From Serpens gallinarum (lineage in GTDB: Bacteria; Pseudomonadota; Gammaproteobacteria; Pseudomonadales; Pseudomonadaceae): DNA of 64,000 nucleotides. The notes below the pieces were generated by a model that did no database searches, was not told the DNA's origin, and saw nothing but the letters and a program-made list of their open reading frames with translations. This document shows positions 9,208 through 17,900 of this stretch, piece after piece (the first letter of the stretch is position 1; the number at the start of each line of letters is the position of its first letter). The DNA lies in the NCBI RefSeq assembly GCF_014836765.1, contig NZ_JACSQG010000005.1, forward strand, positions 62,001 to 126,000, given 5' to 3'. The position numbers and the translations under genes are program-made.

Positions 9208-10092
9208 TTAGCTGCGTCTTTCGACGATAAAGCGTGCCAATTGACGCAGCGGCTCAGCCGCCAGGCCGAAGCCAGTGAGCGCTGTCTGGGCCTGGTCGTG
9301 CAGTTGGCGTGCGTAGACTTTGGCACCGTCCAGACCGAGCAGGGCGGGGTAGGTGGGCTTATCATGGGCCTGGTCCTTGCCCTGGGTCTTGCCCAGCGTG
9401 GCGGTGTCGCTTTCCACGTCGAGAATGTCGTCCTGCACCTGGAAGGCCAGGCCGATGGCTTCGGCATACTGCTGCAAGGCAGTCAAGGCGGCGGACGTGG
9501 CGCGACCGCTGGCCAAGGCGCCTAACAGCACGCTGACGCTGATAAGGGCGCCGGTCTTGTGGCGGTGCATGACTTCCAGCGCGGCCTGGTCGAGCTGACG
9601 GCCCACTGAGCCGAGATCGATGGCCTGGCCGCCGACCATGCCGGCGGAACCGGCAGCGCGGGCCAGATGGCGGAGCATGTCCAGGCGCAAGGCGGGGTCT
9701 GCAGGGTTGCCACGGGTATCGCTGAGCGCCTCGAACGCCAGGCTTTGCAAGGCATCGCCGGCCAGGATTGCGCAGGCCTCATCGAATGCCTTGTGGGTGG
9801 TGGGCTGGCCACGGCGCAGGTCATCGTCGTCCATGGCCGGCAAATCGTCATGCACCAGTGAATAGGCATGAATCAATTCGACAGCACAAGCCGCGCCATC
9901 GGCCTGTTCCAGGTCACCGCCCAGGGCTTCGCAGGTGGCGTACACCAACAAGGGCCGCACACGCTTGCCGCCATTCATCACGCTGTAGCGCATCGCTTGA
10001 TAAAGCCGTTCGAGCTCGGGACGCGGAGGCGTGAAAAGCACTTCCAGGGCAGTGTCGACGCGGTGCTGACAGGTTTTCTGATACGCGATCAT
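9208..10092 (-). CDS. ispA: Farnesyl (geranyl) diphosphate synthase
   Basis: 294 residues with both aspartate-rich motifs of trans-prenyl synthases: [10 protein letters not shown] (first DDxxxxD) and QVQDDILD (second). It condenses DMAPP or GPP with IPP to give farnesyl diphosphate for quinones, undecaprenyl phosphate and haem O. The start overlaps the xseB stop by 4 bases, so the pair is translationally coupled. In many Pseudomonas genomes dxs follows ispA. Here the next gene is a convergent cytochrome gene, and dxs is not adjacent. Confidence 0.95.
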   Translation of the reverse strand: MIAYQKTCQHRVDTALEVLFTPPRPELERLYQAMRYSVMNGGKRVRPLLVYATCEALGGDLEQADGAACAVELIHAYSLVHDDLPAMDDDDLRRGQPTTHKAFDEACAILAGDALQSLAFEALSDTRGNPADPALRLDMLRHLARAAGSAGMVGGQAIDLGSVGRQLDQAALEVMHRHKTGALISVSVLLGALASGRATSAALTALQQYAEAIGLAFQVQDDILDVESDTATLGKTQGKDQAHDKPTYPALLGLDGAKVYARQLHDQAQTALTGFGLAAEPLRQLARFIVERRS

Positions 10093-10331
10093 GCGTCTTC
10101 ATCCGCATCGAAGGGCACGCTCTGAGTTTCACCGTCACGCTCAAGGAGCACCTGCACCTTCTGCTCGGCTTGGCCCAGGGCCGACTGGCAATCCCGGGTC
10201 AGGCGGATGCCTTGCTCGAACGCACTCAAGGAGTCTTCCAGTGACAGTTCGCCACTTTCCAGGCGCTCGACCAGTTGCTGCAAGTCAGCAAGAGACTGCT
10301 CGAAATCTAAGGGGGCTTTTTTGCGGGCCAT
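10089..10331 (-). CDS. xseB: Exodeoxyribonuclease VII small subunit
   Basis: 80 residues, the usual size. It has the family pattern [23 protein letters not shown]..., a helical hairpin that binds XseA. Exonuclease VII degrades single-stranded DNA from both ends. It is followed directly by ispA with a 4-base overlap, an arrangement common in gamma-proteobacteria. The large subunit gene is not in the window. Confidence 0.95.
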   Translation of the reverse strand: MARKKAPLDFEQSLADLQQLVERLESGELSLEDSLSAFEQGIRLTRDCQSALGQAEQKVQVLLERDGETQSVPFDADEDA

Positions 10332-10500
10332 GGCGATGGACTCTCAGGCGATAAAACGGGCGCGACACTAGCAGAGCGGTGCGGGGGCAGCAAACTCCGA
10401 GGCGCTTCAGATTGCCACAAAGCGTGGCGGCACGGGCCGTCTGGCGACAGCCTGTCGCTTCGGCTCAGACGCCACTGATGGCGTGAGGCGCGGGCTTGGC

Positions 10501-12864
10501 TCAGGCATGGACAGCCAGCCGAACACAGTCGGCGGCCCGTTGAGGACGGGCGAAGTGAAAGCCCTGCAGGCGATGGCAGCCGTTGAGGCGCAGGAAAGCG
10601 GCCTGGCGCTCGTTTTCCACACCTTCGGCCACCACTTCCAGGCCCAGTTGCACAGCCATGGTCAGAATACCGCGCACCAGGGCCACGGAGCGCGGATTGT
10701 CCGGGAGTTCGGCGACAAACTGGCGATCGATCTTTATGCCGTCAAAGCGGAACTGTTGCAGATAGGTCAGCGAGGCGTAGCCGGTGCCGAAGTCATCGAG
10801 GAACAAGGGCAGACCGGCGTCTTTGAGGCGCCTGAGCGTCTCCTGAACCATATCGTCGGCTTCCAGCAGGGCGCTTTCGGTGAGCTCCAGTTCGAGCAGC
10901 TCGGCGGGCGTGCCTTCCTCGTCGAGAATGCCGATCAGTGTATCGGCCAGGTCGGGCTGGTGAAAATCCAGCGGCGACAGGTTGATCGCGATGCGCCAGT
11001 TGTAACCCTGGCGCCTCCAGCTCAGGGCTTGGCGACAGGCCTGGCGAAATACCCAGCGGGATGCTTCGAGAATCAGCCGGGTGTCTTCCAGTACCGGGAT
11101 AAAAACCGCCGGCGAGACCAGGCCCCGACTGGGCGAGCGCCAGCGCAGCAGCGCCTCCATGACCTGGGCCTGGTTGTCGGTGTCCACTTGCGGCTGGTAG
11201 AACAGTTCGAACTCGCCGCGCTCCAGGGCCAGGCGCAATTCGCCTTCCAGGCGCTGGCGCTCTTCGGCTTCGGCGGCCAGTTGGCTGTCGAAACAGGCCA
11301 GCCGGTTGCGCCCGGCGCCTTTGGCGCGCATCAATGCCAGATCCGCCTGCTTGAGCAATTCGCTGGCACTGCCACCGCTGCCGCGGTGGTGGGTAATGCC
11401 GATGCTGGGGCTGATGTACAGCTGGTACTGACGCGCCTGGAAGGGTGTCTTGAAGGCGTCCAGGATGCGACCGCCCAAGGTCATGGCCGCGTCGAGATCA
11501 TCATGATCAAGTAGCAGTAGGAACTCGTCGCTCCCCAGACGGGCAAGTAGATCACCGCTAGCCGCGAATGGGCGCAACCGGTCGGCCACGGTGCGCAGCA
11601 GCGTGTCGCCGATGTCGTGGCCGAGGCTGTCGTTGATGCGTTTGAAGTGGTCCAGGTTGATGAACAGTAGGGCCAGCGGCTGGCCCTTGGCGAGGGCCTC
11701 GTCAAGCTGGATAAGCAAATGGTTGCGGCTGGCGACATTGGTCAATTGGTCGAAGTTGGCCAGGAAGCGCAGGCGCTGTTCAGCGCGCTTGCGGTCACTG
11801 ATGTCGCGTAGCAGCAACAAATGGCAACGCTGTCCGGCGCGCTCAAACGGCGTGCAGGTGCCTTCCAGCATAAAGCTGTGATTATTGCTGCGTGCATCGA
11901 ATTCCAGCGGTGTCTGCAGCTGAGCTTGCATGCGTGGCCAAGGCTCGCTGCTGCCCAGCAGGCGATCCGGCGTGGTATCCAGCATGTCGCGCCGGCGTCG
12001 GTTGAACAGGCGTCCTGCGGCGGGGTTGGCGTCTTCAATGCGACCCTGCGCGTTGACGATCAGCATGGCCACCGGTGCTGCGCCGACGACGTTGCGCAGC
12101 AGTTGTTCACTGTCGCGCAGGGCGGCCTGATTCTGGGTCAGTTGCTCGATCATGCGGTTGAAATTAAAGGCCAGCTGGCCAATTTCATCCTCACCGCCAA
12201 CCTCGGCCTTAGCCTGCGGGTCCCCCGCGGCGAAGCGTTGTACGGCCTCGCCGATTCTGGCCAGGCGGCGGGTCACCAGTCGCGCATAAAGAAAATTGAG
12301 GAACAGGCCCAGCAACAGCAAGAGAACCAGGATCTGCCCTAGATAAAGCCAGTCATTCGAGGTGTTACGGCGCGTGCTTTGCTGATAGTCGAGGCTGACC
12401 AGCAGGCTGTATTGCCGCAACTTGTCTTGGTCCAGCGTCGCGATCAGCGGATAGCTGACCAGATAGCGGTGGTTGCCCAAGTCCAGCCAGCGGGGGCGAT
12501 CCCCGGCAAGCATTTCTTCGAGCTCATGGCCGTCGGGCAAGGTAAGACGTTCGGGATGCAGCCCCAGGCGCGTCGCGGCGGCTATGTGCTGATGCTGGTC
12601 GATCACCATGGCCCAAAGGACGCCTTGCAGGCTGGCCAAGTCAGCGAGGGTGACTTGCAGTTCCTGCGAGCGACGCTGGCGCAAATGGTCGCTCAGGCTG
12701 CTTTGCATGAGGATCAGGATTTGCTGGGTATAGCTGTGCAGGCTGTCCTTGGAGGCCTTGGCCTGCCGAGGCAGATGCATGCTGGTCAACAGCAAGATAA
12801 ACAGCAGCGCGAACATGGCGAGCAGTAACGGCAGCGAGGTGCGCAATGACAGGCGAGTCAGCAT
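10501..12864 (-). CDS. Membrane-bound HAMP-PAS-GGDEF-EAL c-di-GMP protein
   Basis: 787 residues. An N-terminal membrane helix (about 12-30) and a second near 174-194 flank a periplasmic sensor of about 140 residues. A HAMP domain (about 195-245), a PAS domain (about 255-370), a GGDEF domain and an EAL domain follow. The GGDEF signature reads GSDEF (444-448), so cyclase activity is doubtful. The EAL motif is intact (EALLRW, E570), as is DDFGTGYASL, so phosphodiesterase activity that breaks down cyclic di-GMP is likely. The start overlaps the end of the upstream lipoprotein gene by 7 bases, which implies co-translation and a shared signal. Confidence 0.88.
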   Translation of the reverse strand: MLTRLSLRTSLPLLLAMFALLFILLLTSMHLPRQAKASKDSLHSYTQQILILMQSSLSDHLRQRRSQELQVTLADLASLQGVLWAMVIDQHQHIAAATRLGLHPERLTLPDGHELEEMLAGDRPRWLDLGNHRYLVSYPLIATLDQDKLRQYSLLVSLDYQQSTRRNTSNDWLYLGQILVLLLLLGLFLNFLYARLVTRRLARIGEAVQRFAAGDPQAKAEVGGEDEIGQLAFNFNRMIEQLTQNQAALRDSEQLLRNVVGAAPVAMLIVNAQGRIEDANPAAGRLFNRRRRDMLDTTPDRLLGSSEPWPRMQAQLQTPLEFDARSNNHSFMLEGTCTPFERAGQRCHLLLLRDISDRKRAEQRLRFLANFDQLTNVASRNHLLIQLDEALAKGQPLALLFINLDHFKRINDSLGHDIGDTLLRTVADRLRPFAASGDLLARLGSDEFLLLLDHDDLDAAMTLGGRILDAFKTPFQARQYQLYISPSIGITHHRGSGGSASELLKQADLALMRAKGAGRNRLACFDSQLAAEAEERQRLEGELRLALERGEFELFYQPQVDTDNQAQVMEALLRWRSPSRGLVSPAVFIPVLEDTRLILEASRWVFRQACRQALSWRRQGYNWRIAINLSPLDFHQPDLADTLIGILDEEGTPAELLELELTESALLEADDMVQETLRRLKDAGLPLFLDDFGTGYASLTYLQQFRFDGIKIDRQFVAELPDNPRSVALVRGILTMAVQLGLEVVAEGVENERQAAFLRLNGCHRLQGFHFARPQRAADCVRLAVHA

Positions 12865-13790
12865 GGATGGCCCTCACAGTGGCTCAGCAGGTTTGCGTAA
12901 TTCACGGCGCGGGGCAACAAGTTGCGATCCAATTGGTAATCATGTGCCCACCTGAGGCTGGTCAGCAGCTGACCACTTTCACGCAACTGCCGGTTGAGTG
13001 AAGGGTCACCCATGAGCAGGCCGGTGCGGGTGGTCTCCAGCTCGGCGGGGCTCAGCGCCAGTCGTCTGTACAGGACGCGATCCGCGTATTCCGGTCTCTG
13101 TGACCAGAATTGCAGGCTTTCATACCAGAGTGCTTGCAGGCGACGGCGAGCTTCAGGCGACACGCGTTGGCGATCCGCCACAATCACATCGATGATTTCG
13201 TTGGGAAAGGCGCGGCTGTCAATCAGCGGGAGAGCGCCCAGCGCGGCCAGCTCCGGGCCTTGGGAAGCAAAGGTAACGACGGCGTCCACCTGTTGGGTGC
13301 GCATGGCGTCCAGGTGTTGATGGACCGCCAGGCTGAAGATATCGACATCGCCGAGCTTGAGTCCCGCTTGATCCAGCAAGCGTGCGAGGAAGAAGGCGCC
13401 CAGCGCGCTGTCTTCGACACCGATACGCCGGCCTTGCAGATCGTCCAGTCCTTCTACGGGCGGCAGGGCATAGAGTACGTCGGCGCCGGATGAAATATTG
13501 GTCACCAGGAGGATTTCCAGGTCGTAGCCGTTGGCTTGCAGGCGCAGGGTTTCGTCGAGGGTCAGAAGGGCCACGTCCAGCAAGCCATTGCGAAAGGCAC
13601 GCAGCACACCCCCGGTATTTGGATATTCGAGCAGGCGGAATCCCGATGGCGCAAGCCATCTCAGGTCGTCGGCGATATACAGCGGGGCATAACCGAGCCA
13701 GCGGTTACTGCCGATGCGCAACGGGTCTGCTTCGTCACTGCAGCCGTGCAGGGACATGCAGAGGAAAATAATGAGCAAGACGCTGCGCAT
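12858..13790 (-). CDS. NMT1/ThiY-type substrate-binding lipoprotein
   Basis: About 310 residues. It starts MRSVLLIIFLCMSLHGC, a lipoprotein signal with the lipobox cysteine at residue 17. The start at 13790 is chosen for this signal, although the frame is open to 13907. The mature part resembles periplasmic binding proteins of the nitrate/sulfonate/thiamine-precursor class (IGSNRWLGYAPLYIAD, then DVALLTLDE). No ABC permease or ATPase is adjacent. It overlaps the GGDEF/EAL gene instead, so it more likely presents a ligand to that protein's periplasmic domain than imports it. The ligand is unknown. Confidence 0.8.
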   Translation of the reverse strand: MRSVLLIIFLCMSLHGCSDEADPLRIGSNRWLGYAPLYIADDLRWLAPSGFRLLEYPNTGGVLRAFRNGLLDVALLTLDETLRLQANGYDLEILLVTNISSGADVLYALPPVEGLDDLQGRRIGVEDSALGAFFLARLLDQAGLKLGDVDIFSLAVHQHLDAMRTQQVDAVVTFASQGPELAALGALPLIDSRAFPNEIIDVIVADRQRVSPEARRRLQALWYESLQFWSQRPEYADRVLYRRLALSPAELETTRTGLLMGDPSLNRQLRESGQLLTSLRWAHDYQLDRNLLPRAVNYANLLSHCEGHPC

Positions 13791-14375
13791 TGTATTGATC
13801 CATTTCCGTGGAACTAGAATCAGTCTATGGCCAAACGATATTACGGGTAAGTGTATATCGGCCTGCAAAGACTGATCTGAAGCAACACTTGGTCGGAAAA
13901 ACGCCATCGCTCATTTTAGTTGTATAGGCATTTGAATTTAAAGAAGTATTCTTCGATTTGGCCGGCTCTGCGAAGCCGATGATGACTGTCTTTAGCTGTC
14001 ATCCAGAAGAAGACCCGCCTAAGCGGGTCTTGGAAAATGAGCTGAAGCTGCTTGGGTTTAGCGCGGTTGCAGCTTTCCGGCAGGCCGACGAAACGGTCTA
14101 CGTCGGCTTGCATGCTCGAGTGTCAGGTTTTGCCCAGTTCACCTTCGGCGTTGCTGAGGACGGGCTTGATTGAATCTAGGTTCGCCGCAAGTACGGTAGC
14201 GCCCAATGCCGAGCGCCTGGCGTAGTGCCGGTGATGGCGGTGGGTTTGTCGCGCCAGACGTTTTGGTCCATTGGTTTGGAACAATCGCGTTCTTCAGCAC
14301 AGCCGGCAGCGAGCGTGGGCATGGACACAGCGCGCCTTGCCACGCAAAGCGTGCATGGGGCTGACACCGCAGCGT
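13791..14375. other. Gene-poor stretch with a hairpin and possible gene remnant
   Basis: This 585-base gap between the binding-protein gene and the DUF3087 gene has no convincing gene. The left part (13791-14009) is AT-rich and should hold the promoter of the lipoprotein gene. A strong hairpin sits at 14010-14031. On the minus strand from about 14225 to the TGA at 14123-14125, one frame reads LGATVLAANLDSIKPVLSNA and then EGELGKT. This looks like the end of a real protein, but the sequence upstream in that frame does not. It may be a decayed gene tail. I could not identify it. Confidence 0.35.
14010..14031 (-). terminator. Hairpin, probable terminator
   Basis: AAGACCCGC and GCGGGTCTT form a perfect 9-bp stem around the loop CTAA. 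Read on the minus strand, the hairpin is followed by CTTCTGG, which is pyrimidine-rich but not a clean T-run. It would end transcripts coming from the DUF3087 gene or from the possible remnant. Confidence 0.55.
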
Positions 14376-14924
14376 TTAGGGGCTGACATTCTTCAATGCT
14401 GCAAACCAGCTGGGGTCCAGGCGCGTCTGATCGGTGTCCAACTGCTGGGCGCGCATGCGTTCCTGATGCTCTTCGACGTCCTGCAGCATCTGGTTCAGCG
14501 AGCTGGAATTACCATCCAGTTGATGCATCTGCATCAGGCCCAGATGATAAAAGCGCAGCAGTTTCATGGCGCTGGGATCACCCGCCGCTACGCCTGCAGT
14601 CACTTGGTGCATGACGTTGGTGACGCTCATCAGGCTGCGCTTGAGTTGCCAGCCGTACGCCGCCGAGGCCATCCAGGGCTGGGACCATAACTTCAATCGC
14701 ACCAGCAGAACAGCCAGAAGCAGGCCGGCAATCACGCCGCCCAGGTTCCAGCGGAAGTTATCGCCACCGGGTTCGCCGAACAGTTTCACGAAAAGGCTCG
14801 CCAGCCCCATGGCGAGCACTGCGAAGACCAGCACGACGATGAGCGTGCTGCGTCGGGTTTCGCGCCGATAGGCTTCGGGGTCCACCTGCTTGATCTCGAA
14901 CATGTCTGCCGTGAGTTCCTTCAT
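14376..14924 (-). CDS. DUF3087 family membrane protein
   Basis: About 182 residues from MKELTADMF; the frame is open upstream to 14948, and a start at MFEIKQVDPEAY is also possible. Two adjacent hydrophobic helices lie in the N-terminal half (STLIVVLVFAVLAMGLASLF and GGVIAGLLLAVLLV). A soluble, helical C-terminal part ends in DPSWFAALKNVSP. The pattern matches the uncharacterised DUF3087 family. The C-terminal part probably faces the cytoplasm. It stands alone between a gene-poor stretch and the SH3 protein gene, so context gives no role. Confidence 0.7.
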   Translation of the reverse strand: MKELTADMFEIKQVDPEAYRRETRRSTLIVVLVFAVLAMGLASLFVKLFGEPGGDNFRWNLGGVIAGLLLAVLLVRLKLWSQPWMASAAYGWQLKRSLMSVTNVMHQVTAGVAAGDPSAMKLLRFYHLGLMQMHQLDGNSSSLNQMLQDVEEHQERMRAQQLDTDQTRLDPSWFAALKNVSP

Positions 14925-15023
14925 TGAGCGGACGCCGAATCGTCGCACGTGAACCGCACGGCGAGGCTTCCAGCTGCTGCCAATGCGGGGACTAAGCCGG
15001 TCTGCGGCGCAGTGGTCGGGTAC

Positions 15024-15698
15024 TCAGACCCAGCCATCGTTGCGCTTGCGGCTCCGGGTCAGGCTCGGCAGGATCAGGCCGAGCAGCAGACCGGCACCAG
15101 CAATGCTCCCGCCATACACCATGTAACGCATCAGCTCGTCCTTGTTTTCGTCGCCCAGGCGAGCCTGGGTCGAGCGCAGCTCGGATTGCGCCTGGGTGAG
15201 TTCGGCATCCAGCGCCTTGCGGCGCGCTTCCAGTTCATCGATCAGCGCCTTGCGAGAATCCAGGGTCTCCTGCATGCCCTGCACGCGAGTTTTCCAGCTG
15301 TCTTCAATGGTGTTGAGCTGCGCGCTGAGTTCGGCCACCTGCTGTTCCAGTTCGGGCATGCGCTCAAACTGGCTGGGTGTGTCCTGCAGGTCACGGTTGT
15401 GGATCCAGACGGCAGAGCCGGACTCGGCACGTACCTGGCTGTAATCGCCCTGGGAGTTGAGCAGCTCCACTTTTTGCCCGGATTTGAGGGTTCCGACGAT
15501 GCGGTAGCCGTCGGTTGGGCCGCTGCGCACATAGGTGTTCAGGTTGTCGCTGACCCAGCGATCAGTGGTGGCCGCCTGGGCTTGGCCGCTACCGAAAGCA
15601 AGCAAAGCGCCAAGCAGGGCAGCACCTAGCGTGTGGCGCGGCAGGCCACGGCTGGTAAGAGGGGAAATAGAAGAAGATACGGCAGGAGACTTGAACAT
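15024..15698 (-). CDS. SH3-domain periplasmic protein, YgiM-like (TIGR04211)
   Basis: 224 residues. The signal peptide ends GSGQAQA. A bacterial SH3 domain follows (DNLNTYVRSGPTDGYRIVGTL...VWIHNRDL), then a coiled coil (about 105-190, rich in L, E, Q and A). A C-terminal membrane helix (GGSIAGAGLLLGLILPSL) is followed by a positively charged tail. This order of SH3, coiled coil and C-terminal anchor is that of the YgiM/TIGR04211 family of envelope proteins. The substrate is unknown, but peptidoglycan or a protein partner is plausible. A single gene with no operon partner. Confidence 0.85.
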   Translation of the reverse strand: MFKSPAVSSSISPLTSRGLPRHTLGAALLGALLAFGSGQAQAATTDRWVSDNLNTYVRSGPTDGYRIVGTLKSGQKVELLNSQGDYSQVRAESGSAVWIHNRDLQDTPSQFERMPELEQQVAELSAQLNTIEDSWKTRVQGMQETLDSRKALIDELEARRKALDAELTQAQSELRSTQARLGDENKDELMRYMVYGGSIAGAGLLLGLILPSLTRSRKRNDGWV

Positions 15699-15949
15699 GA
15701 CGGCTTCACATGAAAAGAAAAGGTACGCCCGACAGGGGCAGGCTGCATGGCAATTGGCCGTAGTCTAACAAGCTTCGCCCAGCAACTGCAGCGCTGGAAA
15801 ATGTGTTTCTACTACTACTTAGGTGTGCGGCCATCCACTCGGAAGGGCGAGAAATGGCGGGTCCGCAGCGTGCCTGTGTGGCTATATTCAGTTAGGAGCA
15901 GCGTTCTCTGAACGTAATTTGTTCCTCAAGTTCCGTCAGGAGGAGCGTC

Positions 15950-16147
15950 ATGGCCCGATACCTGAAACATCCTGTGTCCGGTGCTATCCAGGCAGAAGAA
16001 AAGTGGCTGGAAGAAATGCCCACCTGGCAAGAGCGTACCCTCGACCAAGGGAAGTTCAAATCGCGTGAACAGCAGTTCGCCGACCTGATCGAGGTGGTCG
16101 AGGATGAAAATGGCGATTGGATAGCCGTGGGGATAGACGAAGAGTAA
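15950..16147 (+). CDS. Small acidic hypothetical protein
   Basis: 65 residues, MARYLKHPVSGAIQ..., ending DWIAVGIDEE. It has no signal peptide or membrane helix and is acidic. A strong ribosome site, AGGAGGAG, ends about 6 bases before the ATG, which supports a real gene. The composition and codon use match its neighbours. It resembles short hypothetical proteins of Pseudomonas, and I do not recognise a domain. It lies about 110 bases upstream of the RNA methyltransferase gene on the same strand. Confidence 0.75.
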   Translation: MARYLKHPVSGAIQAEEKWLEEMPTWQERTLDQGKFKSREQQFADLIEVVEDENGDWIAVGIDEE

Positions 16148-16257
16148 GGGAGTCGGCTTAACGCAACGGCCATGCCTGCGCATGGCATGGCCGCGCGCGC
16201 AGTTGTTCGCTTGCTAGCCGCCTGGCCAGTATAATCGGCGTCTTTGCGAGCTTTTCC

Positions 16258-16728
16258 GTGGCCAACAAGAGATACAGCTGCATCGGTCTGAGCAATCCCA
16301 AGTCGCCGGAGAATGTCGGCTCGATCATGCGAGCGGCTGGCTGCTACGACGTCAGCTCGGTGTTTTATACCGGCACCCGCTATGACCGGGCGCGCGACTT
16401 CATCACCGATACCAAGAAGGTCCATCAGGACATTCCGCTGATCAATATCGACGACTTGCGCAAAATCCTGCCGCTGGGTTGCACGCCCGTCGCGGTGGAG
16501 CTGGTCGATGGCGCTCGTTCGTTGCCGGACTACACCCATCCGGACCGCGCCCTGTATATCTTCGGGCCGGAAGACGGCTCGCTGAACCAGCAGATCCGCG
16601 ACTGGTGCGAGGATGTCATCTATATCCCCACCAACGGCTGCATGAACCTCGCCGCCACCGTCAATGTGGTGCTCTACGATCGACTCGCCAAGGGTAACAA
16701 CACCCGTTCCGGCCCCCTGTTTCGCTAA
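16258..16728 (+). CDS. SPOUT-family (TrmH/SpoU) RNA methyltransferase
   Basis: 156 residues from a GTG start. It has the SpoU motifs: NPKSPENVGSIMRAAG near the N-terminus, FGPEDGSL in the middle, and IPTNGCMNLAATVNVVLYDR at the C-terminus. The last two form the knotted SAM-binding site. Such enzymes 2'-O-methylate tRNA or rRNA. It has the length of TrmL, but the motif 1 region differs from E. coli TrmL, so I do not assign that symbol. The C-terminus has a short basic tail (NTRSGPLFR). The target nucleotide cannot be told from sequence. Confidence 0.88.
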   Translation: MANKRYSCIGLSNPKSPENVGSIMRAAGCYDVSSVFYTGTRYDRARDFITDTKKVHQDIPLINIDDLRKILPLGCTPVAVELVDGARSLPDYTHPDRALYIFGPEDGSLNQQIRDWCEDVIYIPTNGCMNLAATVNVVLYDRLAKGNNTRSGPLFR

Positions 16729-16938
16729 CCGCAGCCTGGCAGGTCAGCAACCGCGTCGCTCTATGGCAAAAGGCTTACACGGGCTGCTGTGATTGGCTCT
16801 GTTGTGGCAGGGCTGGCTTGGGCAATATACACAGCAACTGCAGCGCAGGACGCGCTCAGGGTCAAGGATGACGGGCCATTTCAAGGATGAACGCCGACAG
16901 GATGTTGGCTGACAGGATGTCATTGATGGCCAGAAAAG

Positions 16939-16960
16939 AACCCGCCTCGGCGGGTTTTTT
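16939..16960 (+). terminator. Intrinsic terminator
   Basis: AACCCGCC, loop TCG, then GGCGGGTT followed by a run of T. A compact GC-rich hairpin with a T-tail about 210 bases downstream of the RNA methyltransferase gene. It also lies between that gene and the convergent PhyH gene. Confidence 0.85.
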
Positions 16961-17024
16961 GTTTGTGGCGAAAAAGTCGGCAACATTCCCTGCTCGGTAA
17001 GCCAAGGCCGTCTATGTGTCTTGA

Positions 17025-17777
17025 TCAGTCGTATTCGGCCGGCGCGTGCTCGCCGAGCAGGCGTCGCTGGCGTGGCGTAGCGGCGGCCAGCACCGCTGAA
17101 TTGAACTGCCACGTCAGATAGGGCGAGAATTTCTGCGCCACCATGCGTTGCCCGTAATGCACCTGCAGCAGATAGCGCGTGCGTTCGCTGCGATTTTGGC
17201 TGCCGGCGTGCCACAGCTCGCTGCGCAGCATCAGCACGTCGCCCGCCTGGCACAGCACCGGCTCGGCCTGGCTGCCGTGCCAGTGGCTTTCGCCTGGCCG
17301 GGGTCTGCGACCGGCGCGGTGGCTGCCGGGAATCACCCAGGTCGGGCACAGGTCTTCGTCGATGTCGTCGAGGTAGATCATTGCTGTGCAGATCTGTATC
17401 GGCAATTCAAAAGCCGCATCGATCAACAGGCTTTCAGGCAGTTCCATGACCAGATAATCCACATGCAGCTCGGCGCCCACAAAACCCGGATGGCTGCGCC
17501 AGGCAGTCTGGCCGATCACGTGACACTCCTCGTCCAACGCCGCCTCGGCCAGCTCGATTATGCCGGGCAGGTCGAGATAGGGTAGCCAGAACGGATGACG
17601 GTTGAACACGCATTTGAAGTGATCATCTACCAGGCCCAGGTAATCCCAATGTATGGGTTTCAGGCAGTCGATGGCGGTACGCACTTCGGTGATTTGCACG
17701 CTGTTCAACACGCCGGGAAGCAGGGCAAAACCCTGCTCATGCAGGGCGGCGAGATGAACAGCGGTTGAGGTGGCCAT
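17025..17777 (-). CDS. Phytanoyl-CoA dioxygenase (PhyH) family oxygenase
   Basis: 250 residues. It has the iron-binding facial triad of PhyH proteins: HVD (H105, D107) and a distal His in ELWHAGSQN (H190), with an arginine nearby (R197 or R201) to hold 2-oxoglutarate. The family hydroxylates varied substrates using Fe(II), O2 and 2-oxoglutarate. The substrate is not evident here. It is followed on the minus strand only by a gap and the terminator region. exaC is upstream on the same strand with about 120 bases between, so the two may share a transcript. Nothing links them chemically with certainty. Confidence 0.85.
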   Translation of the reverse strand: MATSTAVHLAALHEQGFALLPGVLNSVQITEVRTAIDCLKPIHWDYLGLVDDHFKCVFNRHPFWLPYLDLPGIIELAEAALDEECHVIGQTAWRSHPGFVGAELHVDYLVMELPESLLIDAAFELPIQICTAMIYLDDIDEDLCPTWVIPGSHRAGRRPRPGESHWHGSQAEPVLCQAGDVLMLRSELWHAGSQNRSERTRYLLQVHYGQRMVAQKFSPYLTWQFNSAVLAAATPRQRRLLGEHAPAEYD

Positions 17778-17900
17778 GACGAACCCTAGAGTGAAACAGG
17801 GCTCCCAACCCTGTGGAGCCGGTTTTTCACCGGCCAGCGGAGTGGAGCCGTCCCCGCCTCGTCAGCCGGGATAAACCCGACCCCACAGGTAAGGCGCGGC

